Positions 4,492-7,859 of a stretch of 7,859 bases of DNA are shown in pieces. A model generated the notes under the pieces. The model was given only the letters and a program-made list of their open reading frames with translations, was not told the origin of the DNA and ran no database searches. The position numbers were made by a program, and so were the translations under genes. Numbering within the stretch: the first letter of the stretch is position 1; every line of letters starts with the position of its first letter. The stretch is from Modestobacter sp. (lineage in GTDB: Bacteria > Actinomycetota > Actinomycetes > Mycobacteriales > Geodermatophilaceae): the NCBI GenBank assembly GCA_025965775.1, contig JAOPWG010000206.1, positions 1 through 7,859 on the forward strand, read 5' to 3'.

Positions 4492-5595
4492 ATGACCGGG
4501 AACGGACGTCCCCTCGTGGTCAGCGTCATCGTCGCCGACGGCCTCGTGGGCAGCTTCGGGCTGGGCGTCGCCGCCGAGGTGTTCGGCTACGACCGCCGTG
4601 CGATGGGCCTGCCGCTGTTCGACTTCGGCCTGGTCGCCTCTGCCCCCGGGGTGGTGCACACCGACACCGGCATCGCGGTCACCGTCGAGCACGGCCTGGA
4701 GCGGCTGGCGGTCTCCGACATCGTCCTGGTCACCGCCTGGGAGCGGTTCGACCGCGTCCCGCCGGTCGAGCTGCTCGACTCGCTGCGTGCCGCCCACGCC
4801 CGCGGCGCGCTGATCGTCAGCCACTGCACGGGGGCCTTCGTACTGGCCTCGGCCGGCCTGCTCGACGGCAGGCGGGCGTCGACGCACTGGCGCTACGCCG
4901 GGGAGCTGGCGGCCCGCTTCCCCCAGGTGGAGGTGGACGCCGCGGTGCTCTACGTGGACAACGGGCAGATCGTGACCGGCGCCGGGACCGCGGCCGGGGT
5001 GGACACGATGCTGCACCTGGTCCGCCGGGAGTGGGGGGCCGCGGCCGCCAACGCCCTGGCCCGGGAGATGGTGGTGCCCCCGCACCGCGACGGCGGTCAG
5101 GCCCAGTTCATCGACACGCCGGTCGCGCGCTGCGAGGACGACCTGCTGGGCGTCGTCCTGGACTGGGCCCGGGGCCACCTGGCGGAGGAGATCACCGTCG
5201 ACGCGCTGGCCCGCCGCGCGCTGATGAGTCCGCGCAGCTTCGCCCGCCGGTTCAAGATCACCACCGGGACGACGCCGCACGCCTGGCTGCTCGGTCAGCG
5301 GCTGGCGGCCGCCGAGGCGCTGCTGGAGGGCAGCGACGCGCCGGTGGAGGAGATCGCCCGGTTGGTCGGGTTCGGCACGGCGGCGGGGCTGCGCGACCAG
5401 TTCACCCGCCGGCGTGGCGTCTCCCCGCGCGCCTACCGGAAGACCTTCCGGGCCTCCGTGGCCGGCCGTCGCCCGGTGCCGGAGGAGGTCTCAGTCGGGG
5501 CGCCGACGGTGCAGCTGCACCGGCACTGGCCGGGGGCTGGCCGGGTGGGGGGCGACGAGACCGGCGTCGAGACGGGCCTCGGCCAGCCGGCGTAG
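4492..5595 (+). CDS. GlxA-family transcriptional regulator (DJ-1/PfpI domain plus AraC HTH)
   Basis: A 367-aa cytoplasmic transcription factor. The N-terminal DJ-1/PfpI-like domain (about 8-185) has the nucleophile-elbow motif LIVSHCTGAFVLASAGLLDGRRASTHW with Cys112, then DAAVLYVDNGQIVTGAGTAAGVD and LHLVRREWG. The AraC/XylS double HTH (about 225-320) contains VDALARRALMSPRSFARRF and the second helix-turn-helix ending GVSPRAYRKTF. AdpA, FtrA and GlxA-type regulators share this layout; the ligand here is unknown. The ATG at 4492 has a weak GGGTGGG upstream and begins right where the domain starts, so longer in-frame extensions are unlikely. The gene is divergent from the 82-aa/DUF3072 pair, which may be its target. 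After the HTH, a 47-residue low-complexity tail runs 105 bp into the convergent cysteine-rich gene. Confidence 0.92.
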   Translation: MTGNGRPLVVSVIVADGLVGSFGLGVAAEVFGYDRRAMGLPLFDFGLVASAPGVVHTDTGIAVTVEHGLERLAVSDIVLVTAWERFDRVPPVELLDSLRAAHARGALIVSHCTGAFVLASAGLLDGRRASTHWRYAGELAARFPQVEVDAAVLYVDNGQIVTGAGTAAGVDTMLHLVRREWGAAAANALAREMVVPPHRDGGQAQFIDTPVARCEDDLLGVVLDWARGHLAEEITVDALARRALMSPRSFARRFKITTGTTPHAWLLGQRLAAAEALLEGSDAPVEEIARLVGFGTAAGLRDQFTRRRGVSPRAYRKTFRASVAGRRPVPEEVSVGAPTVQLHRHWPGAGRVGGDETGVETGLGQPA

Positions 5596-6351
5596 CTCGG
5601 CATAGGCGGGGGCGCCCAGCAGCGCGGCCAGCTCCGCGGCATAGGTCACCACCAGCGGCTCGGTCGCCACGTGGGCCTCGGGGGAGCCGGTGCACCACCA
5701 GTGCAGGTCGTGGCCGCCCGGTCCCCAGCCGCGTCGGTCGAACTCGCCGATGGTGGACACCAGGACCCGGGTGTCGTCCGGGCGGGTCACCCACTCCTGC
5801 TCCCGGCGGACCGGCAGCTGCCAGCACACGTCGGGCTTGGTCTCCAGCGGGTGCCGGCCGGTCCGTAGCGCCATCGCGTGCAGGGCGCACCCGGCGCCGG
5901 CCGGGTGCCCGGGGCGGTTGAGGAAGACGCACGCGCCGTCCACGACCCGGGTGCGCAGCGCCTGGTCGACCGGCTCGCCGGTGCCCGGGTCGGGTTCGTT
6001 GAGGGGGTCCGCCTCGGTCCAGTCCGCCCGCCACCGCGGTGCGAACTGCCAATCGGTGTCGGTGAGTTCGGCCACGGCCGCCCCCACCCGGGCCAGGTCG
6101 TCGGCGTCGGTGAAGAAGGCGCCGTGGGTGCAGCACCCGTCGGCAGGCCGCCCCTCGACGACCCCGGCGCAGCCGCGGCCGTAGATGCAGGTCCAGGCCG
6201 AGGTGAGCCAGGTCAGGTCGGCGCGCACGAGGTGGTCGGGGTCGGCGGGGTCGGCGAACTCGACCCACTCCCGGGCGAAGTCCAGCGGGACCTCCTCCGG
6301 CGGCCCGGACGGCGGCCCGGATCGCGGCGCAGTGCGGAGTTCAGGTGCCAC
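5491..6351 (-). CDS. Conserved cysteine-rich protein divergent from ppx (Rv0495c-like)
   Basis: A 286-aa soluble protein with eight cysteines, at 55, 61, 73, 74, 141, 155, 176 and 220. They lie in blocks such as SAWTCIYGRGCAG, DGCCTHGAFF, GACVFLNRPG, GCALH and KPDVCWQLP. The CC pair and the later C...GC.LH...KP..C order resemble the DUF3109/YkgJ-type metal-binding cysteine proteins, so a zinc or iron-sulphur centre is plausible but unproven. Mycobacteria carry, as I recall, a similar gene (Rv0495c) in the same divergent place beside ppx1, which argues for a conserved link. I chose GTG 6351: it follows TACGCT by six bases (leaderless pattern), and conservation seems to begin near PLDFAREWVEFADP (residue 22 on). 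GGAGGAGG near residues 18-20 precedes a CTG (Leu23) that could be a rare start. The 3' end overlaps the glxA-like gene by 105 bp. Confidence 0.82.
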   Translation of the reverse strand: MAPELRTAPRSGPPSGPPEEVPLDFAREWVEFADPADPDHLVRADLTWLTSAWTCIYGRGCAGVVEGRPADGCCTHGAFFTDADDLARVGAAVAELTDTDWQFAPRWRADWTEADPLNEPDPGTGEPVDQALRTRVVDGACVFLNRPGHPAGAGCALHAMALRTGRHPLETKPDVCWQLPVRREQEWVTRPDDTRVLVSTIGEFDRRGWGPGGHDLHWWCTGSPEAHVATEPLVVTYAAELAALLGAPAYAELRRLAEARLDAGLVAPHPASPRPVPVQLHRRRPD

Positions 6352-6357
6352 CGGCGC

Positions 6358-6363
6358 AGCGTA
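6358..6363 (-). promoter_or_regulatory. Candidate -10 element for the cysteine-rich gene (TACGCT)
   Basis: TACGCT on the minus strand ends 6 bases before the GTG at 6351. No Shine-Dalgarno is present, so a leaderless transcript is likely if this start is right. The same hexamer is the candidate -10 of phoU. No convincing -35 was seen. Confidence 0.4.
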
Positions 6364-6390
6364 GGCGCCCCAGGCGGCAGACTCTCGGGC

Positions 6391-7335
6391 ATGCGGCTCG
6401 GTGTGCTGGACGTCGGATCGAACACCGTCCACCTGCTCGTGGTCGACGCGCACCGTGGTGCGCACCCGACGCCGATGCACGACGACCGGTCGGTGCTGCG
6501 CCTGGCCGAGCACGTCGGTGCCGACGGGCGGCTCTCCAAGGCGGGGGAGAAGGCGCTGTTGACCGCCGTCCAGCGGGCCAAGCAGCGGGCCGCCGAGCAG
6601 CGCTGCGACGATCTGCTGGCCTTCGTCACCTCCGCGATCCGCGAGGCGGACAACGGCGCGGCCGTGCTGCGCCGGGTCCGCGAGCAGACCGGGGTGGACC
6701 TGCAGGTCCTCAGTGGGGAGGACGAGGCGCGGCTGACCTTCCTGGCGGTCCGCCGGTGGTTCGGCTGGAGCGCCGGGCGCCTGCTCGTGCTGGACATCGG
6801 CGGTGGGTCGCTGGAGCTGGCCACCGGCATAGACGAGGACCCGGACGTCGCCCTGTCGGTCCCGCTGGGCGCCGGACGGATGACGCGGCGGTTCCTGCCT
6901 GCCGCCGGGTCCGGGGGGCGCCCCGACCTCTCTGCGCTGGAGCGACTGGACGAGCACGCCGGCCAGCTGCTCGAGCCGGCCGGGGGCAAGCTGCGGGGCG
7001 CCGGGGAACCAGACCTGGTGGCCGCCACCTCGAAGACCTTCCGCACCCTGGCCCGGCTGGCCGGTGCGGCTCCGTCCGCTGCCGGCCTGCGCGTTCCCCG
7101 GGAGCTGAGCCGGACCGGGCTCTCCCAGGTGCTCGGCTTCGTGTCCCGGATCGAGTCCTCGGCGCTGGCCGAGCTGCAGGGCGTCTCGCCGCAGCGCGCG
7201 CACCAGGTCCCCGCCGGCGCCGTCGTGGCGCAGGCCGCCATGCGCGCGGTGGACGTACCGTCTGTGCGGATCTGCCCATGGGCGCTGCGAGAGGGAGTCA
7301 TCCTGCGCCGCCTCGACTGGCTGGAAGGGGCGTGA
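6391..7335 (+). CDS. ppx: Exopolyphosphatase / Ppx-GppA family phosphatase
   Basis: Actin-fold (ASKHA) phosphatase that removes terminal phosphate from polyphosphate and, in some members, from pppGpp. The 314-aa product matches the short single-module Ppx form common in actinobacteria (such as Ppx1) and lacks the C-terminal HD-like module of E. coli Ppx. Visible motifs are phosphate-1 LGVLDVGSNTVHLLVVD (3-19), LRLAEHVGADGRLS (36-49), FVTSAIREADNG (78-89) with catalytic-type acidic residues, VLSGEDEARLTF (106-117), phosphate-2 LLVLDIGGGSLELATG (131-146), and VPLGAGRMTRRFL (157-169). ATG 6391 starts at the conserved fold; the Shine-Dalgarno is weak (GGCGGCAG). Only 39 bp separate it from the divergent cysteine-rich gene. 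It overlaps the next gene by one base (TGATG), suggesting an operon. Its presence beside senX3-regX3 fits control of polyphosphate by phosphate status. Confidence 0.93.
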   Translation: MRLGVLDVGSNTVHLLVVDAHRGAHPTPMHDDRSVLRLAEHVGADGRLSKAGEKALLTAVQRAKQRAAEQRCDDLLAFVTSAIREADNGAAVLRRVREQTGVDLQVLSGEDEARLTFLAVRRWFGWSAGRLLVLDIGGGSLELATGIDEDPDVALSVPLGAGRMTRRFLPAAGSGGRPDLSALERLDEHAGQLLEPAGGKLRGAGEPDLVAATSKTFRTLARLAGAAPSAAGLRVPRELSRTGLSQVLGFVSRIESSALAELQGVSPQRAHQVPAGAVVAQAAMRAVDVPSVRICPWALREGVILRRLDWLEGA

Positions 7336-7859
7336 TGGCGCAGTCCGGGAAGCCCGGTGACTACAGCGTCCGCTCGCTCGCGGAGATCCTCCAGGAGCAC
7401 GGCCTGGAGTCCGAGTTCGGCACCCGGCCCGGCCGGCGACGTCGCGAGGACGAGCCGAAGGCCGACTGGCCGGCCCGGCCGGCACCGGAGAACCAGCCCC
7501 GCAGCAAGCTGCGCCCCGCGCCGGAACCCTCCCCGGGGACGACGCCGCCGCGGGCGGCGGCTCCGTACGCCGACATCCTGCGGGAGCACGGCCTGGAGTC
7601 CGAGTTCGGCACGCGGCCCGGCCGGCGTCGGGAGGACGAGTCCGAGGGCAGTCAGCGGCCGGCGCCGGCGCCGGCGGAGCAGGCCCGCGGCACGCTGCGG
7701 CGCCCTGCCGGCCCTCGGGAGGCGGCCGGGCGGGCGAACGCGCCGCGTGCCGTCCCGGCATCGGACCAGGCGGCGCCGACCGCGCCGCCGCGGAACTCAC
7801 CGGGACGGAAGGTGCCCGCGCGCACGCCGGCCCCCCGGGCCCCCGGGGTGGCGCCGGTG
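7335..7859 (+). CDS. Low-complexity Pro/Arg/Ala-rich protein with an internal duplication, N-terminal part (runs off window)
   Basis: The open frame from ATG 7335 reaches the window edge: 175 residues, no stop. The ATG shares one base with the ppx TGA, and GGAAGGGG (7323-7330) gives a Shine-Dalgarno. The opening SVRSLAEILQEHG recalls the 'SVaELLarqG' opening of the mycobacterial Rv0497 membrane protein that follows ppx1, so this is probably the disordered cytoplasmic N-terminus of such a protein. A membrane segment would then lie beyond the window; none is visible here. The motif A-[ED]-I-L-x-EHGLESEFGTRPGRRR occurs twice (residues 16-36 and 79-99). The flanking segments, PAPENQPRSKLR and PAPAEQARGTLR, are also related. 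The rest is Pro, Ala and Arg-rich. Function is unknown. GTG 7332 is an in-frame alternative start one codon earlier. Confidence 0.75.
   Translation, partial: MAQSGKPGDYSVRSLAEILQEHGLESEFGTRPGRRRREDEPKADWPARPAPENQPRSKLRPAPEPSPGTTPPRAAAPYADILREHGLESEFGTRPGRRREDESEGSQRPAPAPAEQARGTLRRPAGPREAAGRANAPRAVPASDQAAPTAPPRNSPGRKVPARTPAPRAPGVAPV
7394..7438 (+). repeat. Direct repeat, copy 1 (45 bp, 1 mismatch to copy 2)
   Basis: Bases 7394-7438 match 7583-7627 at 44 of 45 positions, 189 bp apart and in the same reading frame. The only difference is C at 7424 versus G at 7613, a silent third position. It encodes the core EHGLESEFGTRPGRR. Confidence 0.9.
7583..7627 (+). repeat. Direct repeat, copy 2 (45 bp, 1 mismatch to copy 1)
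   Basis: Second copy of the in-frame repeat inside the last gene. After the core, the first copy has four arginines and the second three, which shifts the spacing of the following related residues from 63 to 62 amino acids. This indicates duplication of a whole unit of about 63 residues. Confidence 0.9.

Noticed and set aside
4446..5921. 491-codon plus-strand frame overlapping the GlxA-type gene
   Set aside because: It is the +1/+2 shadow of the regulator, with an Arg/Gly/Pro-rich product and no domain.
6352..7800. Upstream part of the 769-codon minus-strand frame that ends in the cysteine-rich gene
   Set aside because: It runs antisense through ppx and the following gene and reads as Arg/Pro/Ala low complexity. 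Only the part after GTG 6351 shows protein-like sequence.

Overview
The window is a very GC-rich, gene-dense piece of an actinobacterial chromosome. The gene content and order (phosphoglycerate mutase, PhoU, a SenX3/PhoR-type kinase, a RegX3/PhoP-type regulator, a cysteine-rich protein divergent from an exopolyphosphatase, then a low-complexity protein) match the phosphate-regulation neighbourhood of actinobacteria. As far as I recall, Mycobacterium tuberculosis has the same backbone: gpm1, senX3, regX3, then Rv0495c divergent from ppx1 (Rv0496), then Rv0497. The composition and the DUF3072, GlxA and PhoU versions would suit Geodermatophilaceae or a relative, but that placement is a guess from style, not a search.

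Layout. At 3-521 is the 3' part of gpmA (+). At 522-901 is a gap of about 380 bases with no gene that I can support, holding a strong 13-bp hairpin and a smaller one. At 902-1567 is phoU (-). The phoU/senX3 divergent region (1568-1802) carries two perfect GGTGAAC heptamers exactly 22 bp apart, a PHO-box-like RegX3/PhoP site. The operon senX3-regX3 (1803-3835, +) has a 4-nt ATGA overlap, and a perfect 11-bp hairpin follows it.

A small accessory block comes next. On the minus strand are a DUF3072 protein (75 aa) and an 82-aa protein with a partial zinc-ribbon look. Divergent from them is a GlxA-family regulator (DJ-1/PfpI plus AraC HTH). Its 3' end overlaps a convergent cysteine-rich gene by 105 bp. 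That cysteine-rich gene starts only 39 bp from the divergent ppx/gppA phosphatase gene. Ppx overlaps by one base the start of a final gene that runs off the window; its product carries an almost perfectly duplicated segment.

Together, phoU, senX3, regX3 and ppx are the phosphate-sensing and polyphosphate-handling core. SenX3 would sense phosphate status through PhoU and the Pst transporter, which is not in this window. RegX3 would then act on the shared divergent promoter. No mobile element, CRISPR array, tRNA or rRNA was seen. I did not find a clearly new system. The most interesting leftovers are the PHO-box architecture, the conserved cysteine-rich partner of ppx, the glxA overlap, several start codons that look leaderless, and the internal duplication in the last gene.
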